Of a DNA stretch of 64,000 nt, positions 7,892 to 15,795 are shown piece by piece. The position numbers and the translations under genes are program-made. The DNA comes from DIGJ01 sp041739345 (lineage in GTDB: Bacteria > Bacillota > Clostridia > Lachnospirales > Lachnospiraceae): assembly GCA_041739345.1 (NCBI GenBank), contig JBGSNZ010000022.1:1-64000 (forward strand), read 5' to 3'. A model generated the notes under the pieces. That model saw only the letters and a list, made by a program, of their open reading frames with translations. It had not been told where the DNA came from and did not search any database. Positions within the stretch are counted from its first letter, which is position 1; the number at the start of each line of letters is the position of its first letter.

Positions 7892-8728
7892 ATGGAACTA
7901 AAGATAACAACTTTAATTGAAAATAATTCGGATGATTTGGGTCAGTTACTATATGAACACGGACTATCTTTATATATAGAGGCTGATGGAAAGAATATTT
8001 TATTTGATACTGGAGAAAGTGGAGATTTTATTAAAAATGCCAAGTCTCTTAATAAAGATTTAGATAAATTAGATTATTGTATCATCAGTCATGGACATTA
8101 TGATCACAGCGGCGGTTTTGAAAAGCTTGTAAGTGAAGTTGATGAATGTCCACCATTAATTGTAGGAGAAGAGTTCTTTAAGCCTAAATACAAAACGGTA
8201 GACGCTCTGGGATATAAATTTAATGGGAATTCCTTTGATGAAGGATTTATAGCAAAAAAACAGATTTCTTTAAGAAAAATAAAAGAAGATATGATGTATT
8301 TGACGGATCACATTATCGTTTTTCATCATTTTTCTAAATATACAGAGTATGAAAAAAGAAACAACAAATTTTTTATAAAAGAAAATGTTGAATATAGTCC
8401 AGACAATTTTGATGATGAAATTTCACTTGGAATTATTACAGAAAAAGGATTAGTTGTAATTGTTGGATGTTCTCATGTTGGTATTGTTAATATATTGAAA
8501 ACAATCTCTAAAAGAGTTGATATCCCAATTTATGCAGTGATTGGGGGGACTCATTTGATTGAGGCTGATGAAGTTAGAATGAAAAAAACCATCGATGCTT
8601 TTAAAGAAATGCAAATACAATTAGTTGCAGTGTCACATTGTACTGGTGATGAAGGAATTCGTCTCATTAGTCAAGAAATGAAAGAACAATTTCTTTTTAA
8701 CAATACGGGAAAAGTAATACAAATTTAA
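7892..8728 (+). CDS. MBL-fold metallohydrolase, dihydropterin-type
   Basis: This 278-residue protein carries the metallo-beta-lactamase site SHGHYDHSGG near residue 69, a GCSHVG motif near residue 194 and SHCTG near residue 250. These fit the archaeal-type subfamily annotated as dihydropterin-ribofuranosyl-aminobenzene-phosphate synthase, often found near metal-cluster genes. ATG 7892 is chosen over the adjoining TTG 7889; AGAGGAAA lies upstream. The actual substrate in this locus is unknown. Confidence 0.84.
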   Translation: MELKITTLIENNSDDLGQLLYEHGLSLYIEADGKNILFDTGESGDFIKNAKSLNKDLDKLDYCIISHGHYDHSGGFEKLVSEVDECPPLIVGEEFFKPKYKTVDALGYKFNGNSFDEGFIAKKQISLRKIKEDMMYLTDHIIVFHHFSKYTEYEKRNNKFFIKENVEYSPDNFDDEISLGIITEKGLVVIVGCSHVGIVNILKTISKRVDIPIYAVIGGTHLIEADEVRMKKTIDAFKEMQIQLVAVSHCTGDEGIRLISQEMKEQFLFNNTGKVIQI

Positions 8729-8807
8729 TGTTAAAATAGTATTTACAGGATGTAGTGCAACAGGTGCCATATTGGAGAATTGTGGTGATGAGTTTATTGA
8801 CATTTAA
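8718..8807 (+). pseudogene. Possible remnant of a second MBL-type C-terminus
   Basis: Directly behind the MBL gene, another frame is open for about 29 codons to TAA at 8805-8807 with no start codon. It reads KIVFTGCSATGAILENCGDEF, which has the TGC/S-TG...L..GD spacing of the C-terminal end of MBL-type proteins. It could be a leftover from a duplication. The evidence is only this short likeness. Confidence 0.25.
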
Positions 8808-8824
8808 AATAAATCGGATATTAT
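8797..8824 (+). promoter_or_regulatory. Promoter of the DUF134 gene
   Basis: TTGACA (8797-8802) and TATTAT (8819-8824) are 16 bp apart, with a start near 8831 and the gene at 8867. Unlike the other island promoters it has no CATATG palindrome. Confidence 0.55.
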
Positions 8825-8866
8825 TATAAGTAAGGTACAAAGCAATCGTATTATTAAGGAGAAAAA

Positions 8867-9343
8867 ATGGCAAGACCAACAAAATGGAGAAAAATTGAAC
8901 ATATACCAGCGATACCTTATTTCATACCATCGGAAAAGGATGTAGCTGAATTACCGGAAAATATTTTGAAGTTGGAAGAATTAGAAGCGATTCGTCTGAA
9001 AGATTTAGAAGGATTAGAACAGGGCGAATGTGCAGAGCGAATGGAAGTATCAAGACCGACATTTCAACGTATTCTATTGTCAGCAAGAGAGAAAGTAGCA
9101 GATAGTTTAATCAACGGAAAGATGATACGTATAGAAGGCGGTAACTTTACACGTAATATTTGTCCAATTCAATGTAATGATTGTGGAAAAGAATGGAAAG
9201 AAAGTTTTGAAAATCTTGAAGCGATTAAGAGTGGTAAGTATGTATGTCCAGATTGTGGTTCTGTTAATGTAATATGTGAGGATAATTGCAAGGACAAGTT
9301 TTGCCACAAAAATTGTTGGCGCCATAGAGGTATGGACTTTTAA
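8867..9343 (+). CDS. DUF134 (UPF0251) family DNA-binding protein
   Basis: This 158-residue protein begins MARPTKWR and has a sigma-type helix-turn-helix (about 45-85, with RMEVSRPTFQRIL), as in DUF134. The C-terminal half is rich in cysteine (CPIQCNDC, CPDCG, CEDNCKDKFCHKNC) and may bind zinc or iron-sulfur. DUF134 proteins usually lie beside NifX and MinD-type genes in anaerobes, and are thought to regulate them. It starts at ATG 8867 after AAGGAG. Confidence 0.87.
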   Translation: MARPTKWRKIEHIPAIPYFIPSEKDVAELPENILKLEELEAIRLKDLEGLEQGECAERMEVSRPTFQRILLSAREKVADSLINGKMIRIEGGNFTRNICPIQCNDCGKEWKESFENLEAIKSGKYVCPDCGSVNVICEDNCKDKFCHKNCWRHRGMDF

Positions 9344-9384
9344 ATTAATATGAAATATTAGAGAATTATGAATTGGGAGGAAAA

Positions 9385-9915
9385 ATGGACAGCGATAAGA
9401 AATTATGGAATAAATGTATTGAGTTTCACGGTCATGTATGTGGAGGGATAACAATTGGCTACAAAGCAGCATTATATGCAATTAAATTACTTGATTTGGA
9501 TTTTTCACAGGATGAGGAAGTTGTGTGTGTAACAGAAAATGATGCTTGTGGAGTAGATGCCATCCAAGTAATCTTAGGCTGCAGTGTAGGTAAAGGAAAT
9601 CTCTTATTTAAGATGAGGGGAAAACAAGCGTTCTCTTTTTATAACAGAAAAACAGGTAAATCTGCAAGATTGGTTCTTAAGAACACGCCAGATATGGACA
9701 GAGAAGAAAAAGAAAAATACCTTATGAATAATGAACCGTCAGTACTCTTTGACGTAAAAGAAACAACTTTTATTCTGCCAGAAAGAGCAAGGATTTTTAA
9801 GTCTATAAAATGTGAGAAATGTGGAGAGATGACAGCGGAAAGTATGATTAGAATTGAAGGTGGAAAAGAACTTTGCCTGGATTGTTATTTACCCTATAGC
9901 AGATTTATTCAATAA
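9385..9915 (+). CDS. FmdE-family protein
   Basis: This 176-residue protein has FHGHVCGG near the N-terminus and TENDACGVDAIQ, both hallmarks of the FmdE (formylmethanofuran dehydrogenase subunit E-like) family. A C-terminal zinc ribbon CEKCGE...CLDCY follows. In bacteria these proteins occur apart from methanogenesis, often near molybdenum or iron-sulfur enzymes; the biochemical role is unclear. ATG 9385 after GGGAGG is preferred to the TTG at 9373. It is the last gene before a strong terminator. Confidence 0.86.
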   Translation: MDSDKKLWNKCIEFHGHVCGGITIGYKAALYAIKLLDLDFSQDEEVVCVTENDACGVDAIQVILGCSVGKGNLLFKMRGKQAFSFYNRKTGKSARLVLKNTPDMDREEKEKYLMNNEPSVLFDVKETTFILPERARIFKSIKCEKCGEMTAESMIRIEGGKELCLDCYLPYSRFIQ

Positions 9916-9949
9916 ATATGGAAGGCTTAGAAAAAAGTAAAAAACGTAG

Positions 9950-9998
9950 TGTCATAAAATCAGCGCTTGTGAAAGTATGGATTTTATGACATTTTTTA
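9950..9998 (+). terminator. Intrinsic terminator ending the NifX-FmdE operon
   Basis: TGTCATAAAATC (9950-9961) pairs perfectly with GATTTTATGACA (9980-9991), followed by TTTTTT. Confidence 0.85.
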
Positions 9999-10050
9999 TT
10001 TGAATAATAAATTTATATGTTTTTTAACTACATACAACCTAAATACAATG

Positions 10051-10097
10051 TTGACATATGCCCACAATTGAATTAAAATATTTTAATGAGCATAAGA
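10051..10097 (+). promoter_or_regulatory. CATATG-type promoter of the flavin reductase and Mrp genes
   Basis: TTGACA (10051-10056) and TAAAAT (10074-10079) are 17 bp apart. The -35 overlaps TTGACATATGCCCA, as at 169. A weaker second site, GAGCATAAG, lies around 10089-10096, eleven bases after the -10, where the other three promoters have GCATATGC. Confidence 0.68.
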
Positions 10098-10126
10098 CCA
10101 AAATATACAGACAAGGAGTAAGTATA

Positions 10127-10618
10127 ATGCAAAAAAAAGAAGCGAATAAGAAAGGTGCATTACAACCAGCACCAAAAGTATTGGTATCATGTCGAGGACT
10201 AGATGGAGAAGATAATGTTCTGGCAGTAGGATATTGTGGTAATTGTAGTTATGACCCTCCTATGGTCATGGTTGGAATTGTTCCTACAAGATATTCCTAT
10301 CAGATGATAAAGGAATCGGGCTGCTTTGTTGTAAACATAGCCGATAAGAATTATCAGGAAACTTTTGATTATTTGGGTAAGATAAGCAAAAGAGATTCTA
10401 ATAAATTGAAAGATATGAATGTTAAATTAGAAGATGGTAAAGTTGTAAATGCACCTATTTTATCAGATTGTCCTGTTAATATAGAATGTACGGTTGTAGA
10501 TTCTATTATGACAGGTTCACATGAGATGTTTATTGGTAAAGTCGAACATGTTCATGCAGATGTAAAGTTAGTCAATGAAGAAGGTAATATTGATTTCTCA
10601 CAGATTAGCTTCATTTAA
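10127..10618 (+). CDS. Flavin reductase-like (FMN-binding split barrel) protein
   Basis: This 163-residue protein has the split-barrel pattern of flavin reductase-like proteins: VLVSCRG near the start, GNCSYDPPMVMVGI, CFVVNIA, and a C-terminal GKVEHVHAD. It probably binds FMN and passes electrons. An upstream in-frame ATG at 10058 is part of the CATATG promoter element and precedes the predicted transcript start, so ATG 10127 with AAGGAG at 10113-10118 is the start. The Mrp gene follows by 28 bp. Confidence 0.87.
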   Translation: MQKKEANKKGALQPAPKVLVSCRGLDGEDNVLAVGYCGNCSYDPPMVMVGIVPTRYSYQMIKESGCFVVNIADKNYQETFDYLGKISKRDSNKLKDMNVKLEDGKVVNAPILSDCPVNIECTVVDSIMTGSHEMFIGKVEHVHADVKLVNEEGNIDFSQISFI

Positions 10619-10646
10619 TAAAATTATGACAGATTGGAGTATTAAA

Positions 10647-11501
10647 ATGGAAAAAGAAGAAAAAGGTTGTTCTGATAGTGAATGTACAAAAGAATGTTGC
10701 GAAGGATGCGAACATAGCAAACAAAGCATGTTGGAGGAATTAAACCCGTATAGTACAGTGAAAAATGTGATTGGAGTTGTGAGTGGTAAAGGCGGTGTAG
10801 GTAAATCGTTTGTTACCGCTATGTTAGCTGTATTATTGAATAGAAAAGGTTATAAAGTAGGAATACTAGATGCAGACGTTACAGGACCATCTATTCCTAA
10901 AATGTTTGGAATTACTAGGAAGGCCCAGGGGAATGAACTTGGGATTATACCTGAAAAAACGCATAATGATATTAAAATTATGTCAGTTAATTTATTATTA
11001 GAAGAAGAGGATACTCCTGTTATCTGGAGAGGTCCAATACTTGCAGGTACAGTAAAACAGTTTTGGACCGATGTTCTTTGGGAAGATTTAGACTATATGT
11101 TTATTGATATGCCGCCAGGAACAGGAGATGTTCCATTGACTGTATTTCAATCCATTCCGTTAGATGGAATTGTGATTGTGTCTTCACCGCAGGATCTTGT
11201 TTCGATGATTGTGAAAAAAGCATATAACATGGCCATACAAATGGATATTCCTATTTTGGGATTGGTTGAAAATATGAGCTACGTGAAATGTCCTGATTGC
11301 GGAAAAGAAATAAATTTGTTTGGTGAAAGTAAATTAACTGAAATTTCAAATGAAATAGGCGTTGATATATTAGGAAGAATTCCAATTGATCCAGTTATTG
11401 CTAAATTAGTTGATGAGGGAAATTTTGAGAGATTTTCATGCGATTATTTAGTTGATGCAGCAGAAAAGATTGATAGTATCTGTACTAATAAGAAGGATTA
11501 A
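10647..11501 (+). CDS. Mrp/NBP35-family iron-sulfur carrier ATPase
   Basis: This 284-residue protein has Walker A GKGGVGKS (about 47-54), DMPPGTGD, and CPDC in a C-terminal pair (YVKCPDCGK). An N-terminal cysteine-rich stretch (C8, C13, C17, C18, C21) resembles the NBP35 cluster. The family carries [4Fe-4S] clusters to target proteins; a homologue lies in the ORP gene cluster of Desulfovibrio. ATG 10647 after TTGGAG is chosen over earlier in-frame starts that overlap the flavin reductase. Confidence 0.9.
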   Translation: MEKEEKGCSDSECTKECCEGCEHSKQSMLEELNPYSTVKNVIGVVSGKGGVGKSFVTAMLAVLLNRKGYKVGILDADVTGPSIPKMFGITRKAQGNELGIIPEKTHNDIKIMSVNLLLEEEDTPVIWRGPILAGTVKQFWTDVLWEDLDYMFIDMPPGTGDVPLTVFQSIPLDGIVIVSSPQDLVSMIVKKAYNMAIQMDIPILGLVENMSYVKCPDCGKEINLFGESKLTEISNEIGVDILGRIPIDPVIAKLVDEGNFERFSCDYLVDAAEKIDSICTNKKD

Positions 11502-11551
11502 GAGATTTAACATACTAATTCAAGAGGATAAGAGTAATTAGGATATAGTGA

Positions 11552-11592
11552 AAACCTCCAGCTATCAAAATGATATGCGCTGGAGGTTTTTC
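11552..11592 (+). terminator. Intrinsic terminator after the Mrp gene
   Basis: AAACCTCCAGC (11552-11562) pairs with GCTGGAGGTTT (11579-11589), followed by T. Confidence 0.85.
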
Positions 11593-11636
11593 GTTATTAA
11601 ATTAGTAAATCAAAATTAGTGTTGGCATCCATGCTT

Positions 11637-11650
11637 ATGTCATATGTCAA
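11637..11650 (-). promoter_or_regulatory. Orphan CATATG-type site in a convergent gap
   Basis: On the minus strand the sequence reads TTGACATATGACAT, matching the -35 side palindrome of the four island promoters. No fitting -10 is seen on either strand, and the flanking genes converge here. It may be a decayed promoter or a binding site without a gene. Confidence 0.4.
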
Positions 11651-11678
11651 TAATGAATAGCATTTGTATAAGTCTTTT

Positions 11679-12215
11679 CTAGGTAGTTGATTTCGCATTT
11701 TCATAAAGTTCTTCCACTTCTTTTTTAGTTACCATCCTTGATAAAATAAATGCAATGATTATAATGCCTGGGATATCGATGAGAAGCCTTGATATGGCAA
11801 ATTTATTGCCAAGGGATGCCATTTCAAAAAGGAACATAGGAATTTTGGTGGTAGACCATGCACCAATAAAAATTAGGATATTCATGAATTTTACACCTTT
11901 TTTCATAAAGACAGAGGCAACTGGGAAAGCACCATATAGCGGTCCGGCAGCAGCAGAACCGATGAAAATGGCAAGTAATATCCCTTTTAATCCAGAGCCT
12001 TCTCCCATATATTTGATCATGGTTTCTCTTGGAACCCATACATCAAGCAGACCAAGAAGTATAAAAATAGGAGGTATTACTAACATCATTTCTTTCACTG
12101 AATTTCCAGTAATACGAAGTGCTTTTAGTCCCAACTGTTGATTAAAAATTGTTAACAATAGCATTGAAACAAGTACAATGAGAAACACACGATATCTTTT
12201 GAATAATTTTTTCAT
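11679..12215 (-). CDS. Permease half-protein, ArsP_1/DUF318-like (C-terminal half)
   Basis: This 178-residue membrane protein has about five hydrophobic segments and a GPLYGAFPVA motif. Alone it is about half the size of a normal ArsP_1-type permease (about 300 residues). The other half is encoded immediately upstream, with stop TAA and start ATG abutting (TAAATG), so the two are probably translated together to form one transporter. Substrate unknown; the family exports arsenicals or similar compounds. It lies third in the NapH-like operon. Confidence 0.78.
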   Translation of the reverse strand: MKKLFKRYRVFLIVLVSMLLLTIFNQQLGLKALRITGNSVKEMMLVIPPIFILLGLLDVWVPRETMIKYMGEGSGLKGILLAIFIGSAAAGPLYGAFPVASVFMKKGVKFMNILIFIGAWSTTKIPMFLFEMASLGNKFAISRLLIDIPGIIIIAFILSRMVTKKEVEELYENAKSTT

Positions 12216-12695
12216 TTACATCACCACCATTCCGATTATAAGAGCTACAATAAAGGAAAAGAAAAAAGCTAATACATTTCTTAGTATTGAGATTTTCTTG
12301 CCAAAATATTTAATTTCTACTGGAATTGTAATGATACCGACCATCATAAGAGTTGATACAAAAGCTGCTATTTGCATGTAACCTGCACCATTTTCTAAAA
12401 GAATCGCAGCAGTAGGGAAAGCAACAAAGCCTGGAATTAGAGTCACAGAGCCAATAATTCCTGCCAGTATGACACCAAACCATCCAGATTCAGCACCTAT
12501 TATTTTGGAAATGATTTCAGGATTTAGAATTGCAAGTAAAAACCCTACCATTAAGATAACCACTAGAAATTCTGGAAGAATATTCTCAAATGCTTTCCAA
12601 GCTTTTTTTAACGCCATTTTTGTCTTTTTCTTATCCTTTATAAAAGAGAGTATTAAGAGGACAATGGCAAGTCCATAGAAGATATAGGAATTCAT
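12216..12695 (-). CDS. Permease half-protein, ArsP_1/DUF318-like (N-terminal half)
   Basis: This 159-residue membrane protein has about five hydrophobic segments and the motif LIPGFVAFPTAA, which mirrors the GPLYGAFPVA motif of its partner. The internal symmetry of ArsP_1 permeases explains the likeness. AAGGAGG lies before the start at 12695. Two half-size genes in tandem are a known arrangement and need not be a broken gene. Confidence 0.78.
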   Translation of the reverse strand: MNSYIFYGLAIVLLILSFIKDKKKTKMALKKAWKAFENILPEFLVVILMVGFLLAILNPEIISKIIGAESGWFGVILAGIIGSVTLIPGFVAFPTAAILLENGAGYMQIAAFVSTLMMVGIITIPVEIKYFGKKISILRNVLAFFFSFIVALIIGMVVM

Positions 12696-12707
12696 AGGAT
12701 TACCTCC

Positions 12708-13265
12708 TTATTTTTTTAATATTACATCCGATACGGTTGCTATTGGACAGATAGTGCACCATGTTCTGGGTTTATAGACCATTGCAAGAATCAATCCAAG
12801 AAACGTAGTGGTCATCATCATCGAATAAAATCGGTATGACAAATGAGTCAGCCAAGGAGCTATATTCATTATATCAAATAACTGGGGCATTTCAAAAGGA
12901 AGTGGAACTACGATTAGAAACCGCAGATATTCCATTGGCAGTTTCATACCTCGTGCAACACCAAGTGTAGACATTAGTATAAAAGTAAGGCTGATACCAA
13001 AATAAGCCAGCATGACCCACTTCATGTTACCTTTGATAAAGAAGTGTGGAGTTTTACGAGAAGACCATTTTTTGGATTTTCCACAAGTGGTATATAACGA
13101 TGCTCTTGGACAATAATTCTGACACCAGGTTTTTTTTCGGTCTTTTAGTACTAATATAATCGGTAAAGCCATACATACGATACCGAAAAGAGAAAAATGA
13201 ATATTCATGAATCCTAATAAAAAGAAAAAAATTGTAAATAAAAATAGATACTTATAATTACGCAT
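12708..13265 (-). CDS. NapH-like membrane iron-sulfur protein
   Basis: This 185-residue protein has about four membrane segments and two cysteine motifs, WCQNYCPR near residue 48 and WCTICPIA near residue 170. This fits the NapH/CcoG/Fer4_5 type of membrane-bound iron-sulfur electron carriers, although the full CxxCxxCxxxCP pattern is shortened to CxxxCP and CxxCP. GAGGTGG precedes the start at 13265. It heads an operon with the split permease, divergent from a LysR gene. Direction of electron flow is unknown. Confidence 0.75.
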   Translation of the reverse strand: MRNYKYLFLFTIFFFLLGFMNIHFSLFGIVCMALPIILVLKDRKKTWCQNYCPRASLYTTCGKSKKWSSRKTPHFFIKGNMKWVMLAYFGISLTFILMSTLGVARGMKLPMEYLRFLIVVPLPFEMPQLFDIMNIAPWLTHLSYRFYSMMMTTTFLGLILAMVYKPRTWCTICPIATVSDVILKK

Positions 13266-13302
13266 ATACCACCTCGAAATTTTTATAGTAAGAACTTTTT
13301 AG

Positions 13303-13345
13303 ATTATAGCAATAACGCTACTGACAGTTCTGTGACATCATCACA
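13303..13345 (-). promoter_or_regulatory. Extended -10 promoter and dyad upstream of the NapH-like operon
   Basis: On the minus strand TTGCTATAAT gives an extended -10 (TATAAT at 13308-13303). A dyad TGTGA-N5-TCACA lies at 13331-13345, just upstream of where a -35 would be. This is a likely activator or repressor site, perhaps for the divergent LysR protein. Confidence 0.5.
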
Positions 13346-13382
13346 TAAAATAGGGAAATTGGCAAGGCAATGGGGATAATAG

Positions 13383-13411
13383 TTGTAAAACATTAGATAT
13401 TTAGATATAAT
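13383..13411 (+). promoter_or_regulatory. Promoter of the LysR gene at 13460
   Basis: TTGTAA (13383-13388) and TATAAT (13406-13411) are 17 bp apart, giving a start near 13418. Confidence 0.55.
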
Positions 13412-13459
13412 ATATAGTATAACAACGTTAATTATATAACAATGTGTTTGGGGGAAATT

Positions 13460-14347
13460 ATGAATTTACCACAGCTGTATTATTTTATTAAACTGGCAGA
13501 ATTGCAACATTATACAAAAGCAGCAAAAGAATTATATATAACGCAGCCATCTCTTAGTGCAGCGATCGCTTCGCTTGAAGATGAACTTGGATTGTTGCTT
13601 TTTCAGAAAAAAGGAAGAAACGTTGTTTTGACTAAATATGGAGAAGAGTTTTATATTTCAGTATCCCAGTCGCTCAATGAACTTGAACGTGGAATTGCTT
13701 CTATGAAAATGCATTCTGGAAAACTGGATGGAACAATCGATATCGGGTGTATACCTACTTTACTAGGGGATTTTTTGCCGAATGCAATGCAACATTACTT
13801 AGTGATGAATTCGCATGTCAAGTTCAATATATTTCAAGGAATGTCGGTGGAAATTGTGAATGGAGTTTCAACTGGTAAATATGATATTGGCTTTTGCTCA
13901 AAGGTAGAAGATGAAGAAAAACTTTATTATATACCTATCATGGCGCAGGAACTTATACTAATTGTTAACAATAAGCATCCTCTGGCAGGAAAAAAGGAAA
14001 TTAGTATTGCTGAACTGAAAAGCCAAAATCTTACTACATACCGTGATTCGATTCCCATTGGAAAGGTTGTGCGTAATCTTTTGCGTAAGCATGGTGTTGA
14101 TGCAACTTTTTCCTATGATGACGAGATTTCAATAGGAGGAGTTATTTCAGAAACGAACCTGGCAGCTATCGTTGCACAAACGCCTTTTCTAAAACAATTT
14201 GACAATTTGGTTCATATTCCTATTATAGATGTACCAAAGGATACCAGACTGATTTATATGGTATTTAGTAAGAAAAATTTTGTTTCTTCATCTGTAGAAG
14301 CTTTTGCTGATTTTATTGTTGCCCATGAGATGAATCTTCCGAAATAA
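13460..14347 (+). CDS. LysR-family transcriptional regulator
   Basis: This 295-residue protein has the LysR N-terminal helix-turn-helix (about 1-60, MNLPQLYYF... AAKELYITQPSLS) and a substrate-binding effector domain. ATG 13460 after GGGGGAAA matches the usual LysR start; the ATG at 13442 would add six odd residues. It is divergent from the NapH-like/permease operon, which LysR proteins in this arrangement commonly control. The effector is unknown. Confidence 0.88.
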   Translation: MNLPQLYYFIKLAELQHYTKAAKELYITQPSLSAAIASLEDELGLLLFQKKGRNVVLTKYGEEFYISVSQSLNELERGIASMKMHSGKLDGTIDIGCIPTLLGDFLPNAMQHYLVMNSHVKFNIFQGMSVEIVNGVSTGKYDIGFCSKVEDEEKLYYIPIMAQELILIVNNKHPLAGKKEISIAELKSQNLTTYRDSIPIGKVVRNLLRKHGVDATFSYDDEISIGGVISETNLAAIVAQTPFLKQFDNLVHIPIIDVPKDTRLIYMVFSKKNFVSSSVEAFADFIVAHEMNLPK

Positions 14348-14355
14348 AAATAAGA

Positions 14356-14395
14356 AAAACCCGTATTTTAGAAATTCTAAATACGGGTTTTTTTA
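14356..14395. terminator. Bidirectional terminator between LysR and GntP-type permease genes
   Basis: AAAACCCGTATTT pairs with AAATACGGGTTTT (14356-14394) with T on one side and A on the other, so it can serve both converging genes. Confidence 0.82.
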
Positions 14396-14446
14396 GGAGA
14401 CAGGGTAGTTATATTATATAATAAGTAAGAGGAGTGAAAGGTATTA

Positions 14447-15748
14447 CTAAAAAATAAATCCTGCGGTTGCCAATAAAGATATGATGAAAGCCGCAATAAA
14501 TGCAGGTATTATAGTTCCAAGAAAGATATGTTTATAGCTTTCCTTTAAACTGCAACCACAAATAGACATGGTTAGAATCGCAACAGAAGAGTTAGGAAGT
14601 TTGTTGAAAATCAAAGCAGATTCGGTAACGATACGATGAAGTGCTTCTATATTGACTCCCATATCTACAAAGGCTCTTCCGAAACTTTCCATAAATATTG
14701 TTTCTCCAGATATTGCGGAACCAGTAAGACCGGTAAGCACGGAAGTACCAAGGAAAGCTTTTAGGTATGCAGGCATATCAAGTGATAGTACGCCTTGCTG
14801 TAGTGCCTGAAATGCAGGAGATGCACCTAATACTTTTGATAATCCCATAACTGCAGCTACAGTTAGCATGGAAGAAAGCCCAGAAGAGCTACCTGTTTTA
14901 ATGGAAGTCTTTATCTGTTTGATATGTTTATGCTGCGTAATCAGTATCAGAACAATTCCTATTACAAGAGAGAACATGATACTGGTTGTGGTTCCCCATC
15001 CTGAAGTTATGACAACGCAGGCGAGTACTACTACAAATGGAAGAACGGAAAGAAAAATATTTGGAAGTTCTTCATCTTTTATTGTATTCGTATTCTTTGA
15101 ATACATTGCAAGTAACTCTTCTTCTGTATGCATTTTCAGGCTTTTCTTTTGCGCATAATTAAAATAAGTAAAATAACATACGGCAAGAATTACAGTAAAG
15201 ATAACGGAAAGACCAGGTGCAGATCCTAAGGAAGTTTCTAGATAGTTACTAGGAAGAACGTTGCAAATATCCAAGGAATATGCAAAACCATTTGCACAAG
15301 CGCCGCCGCCTAAGAGTAAAAATGGAAGAACTCTTCGATCCATCTTATTTTCTTTTAGCAGATTGTCAGCAATTGGATATAGAACAAATACCATGATATA
15401 GCCGTTTATTCCAAGTAGAGTGATGAAAAAAGTACAGATTAATATAACAAGTCCTACCATTCTTTTTCCAAGTTTTAGAGTAAGCGTCTGTGCAATTTTT
15501 GTAGCGAGTCCAGCTTCTAAAACCAGTTGCCCAAAAACGCCACCGAGTCCAAGAATAAGGAACCATGAAGCAACAAAGGTACCTGCGCCTCCGGAGAAAG
15601 TAGTTAAAAGTCCTTCATTAAAGTTAAGACCACTGGTTACCAAAATAATAGATGCAGTAATAATAGTTGCAGTAATCATGTCAATGCCTTTGATAATCAT
15701 ATAAACCAGTAAAGCAATGGCAATGATGAGACCAATCATAGATAACAT
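14447..15748 (-). CDS. GntP-family permease
   Basis: This 433-residue protein has about twelve hydrophobic segments and sequence features of the GntP/CitMHS ion-coupled transporters (FSGGAGTFVASWFLIL, GGACANGFAYS, TGSAISGETIF). Such permeases import gluconate, hydroxyacids or other carboxylates. GGGAGG precedes the start at 15748. It lies downstream of the acyl-CoA operon in the same direction, 47 bp behind a desulfoferrodoxin-like gene, and may import or export that pathway's acid. Confidence 0.78.
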   Translation of the reverse strand: MLSMIGLIIAIALLVYMIIKGIDMITATIITASIILVTSGLNFNEGLLTTFSGGAGTFVASWFLILGLGGVFGQLVLEAGLATKIAQTLTLKLGKRMVGLVILICTFFITLLGINGYIMVFVLYPIADNLLKENKMDRRVLPFLLLGGGACANGFAYSLDICNVLPSNYLETSLGSAPGLSVIFTVILAVCYFTYFNYAQKKSLKMHTEEELLAMYSKNTNTIKDEELPNIFLSVLPFVVVLACVVITSGWGTTTSIMFSLVIGIVLILITQHKHIKQIKTSIKTGSSSGLSSMLTVAAVMGLSKVLGASPAFQALQQGVLSLDMPAYLKAFLGTSVLTGLTGSAISGETIFMESFGRAFVDMGVNIEALHRIVTESALIFNKLPNSSVAILTMSICGCSLKESYKHIFLGTIIPAFIAAFIISLLATAGFIF

Positions 15749-15795
15749 ATGTTTTATCCTCCCAATTAAGTGGTTTTCTGTAAGTTAAGGTTAAT

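Noticed and set aside
10058..10126. Upstream start for the flavin reductase at 10058
   Set aside because: That ATG is part of the CATATG element and lies before the predicted transcript start. ATG 10127 has a good ribosome site.
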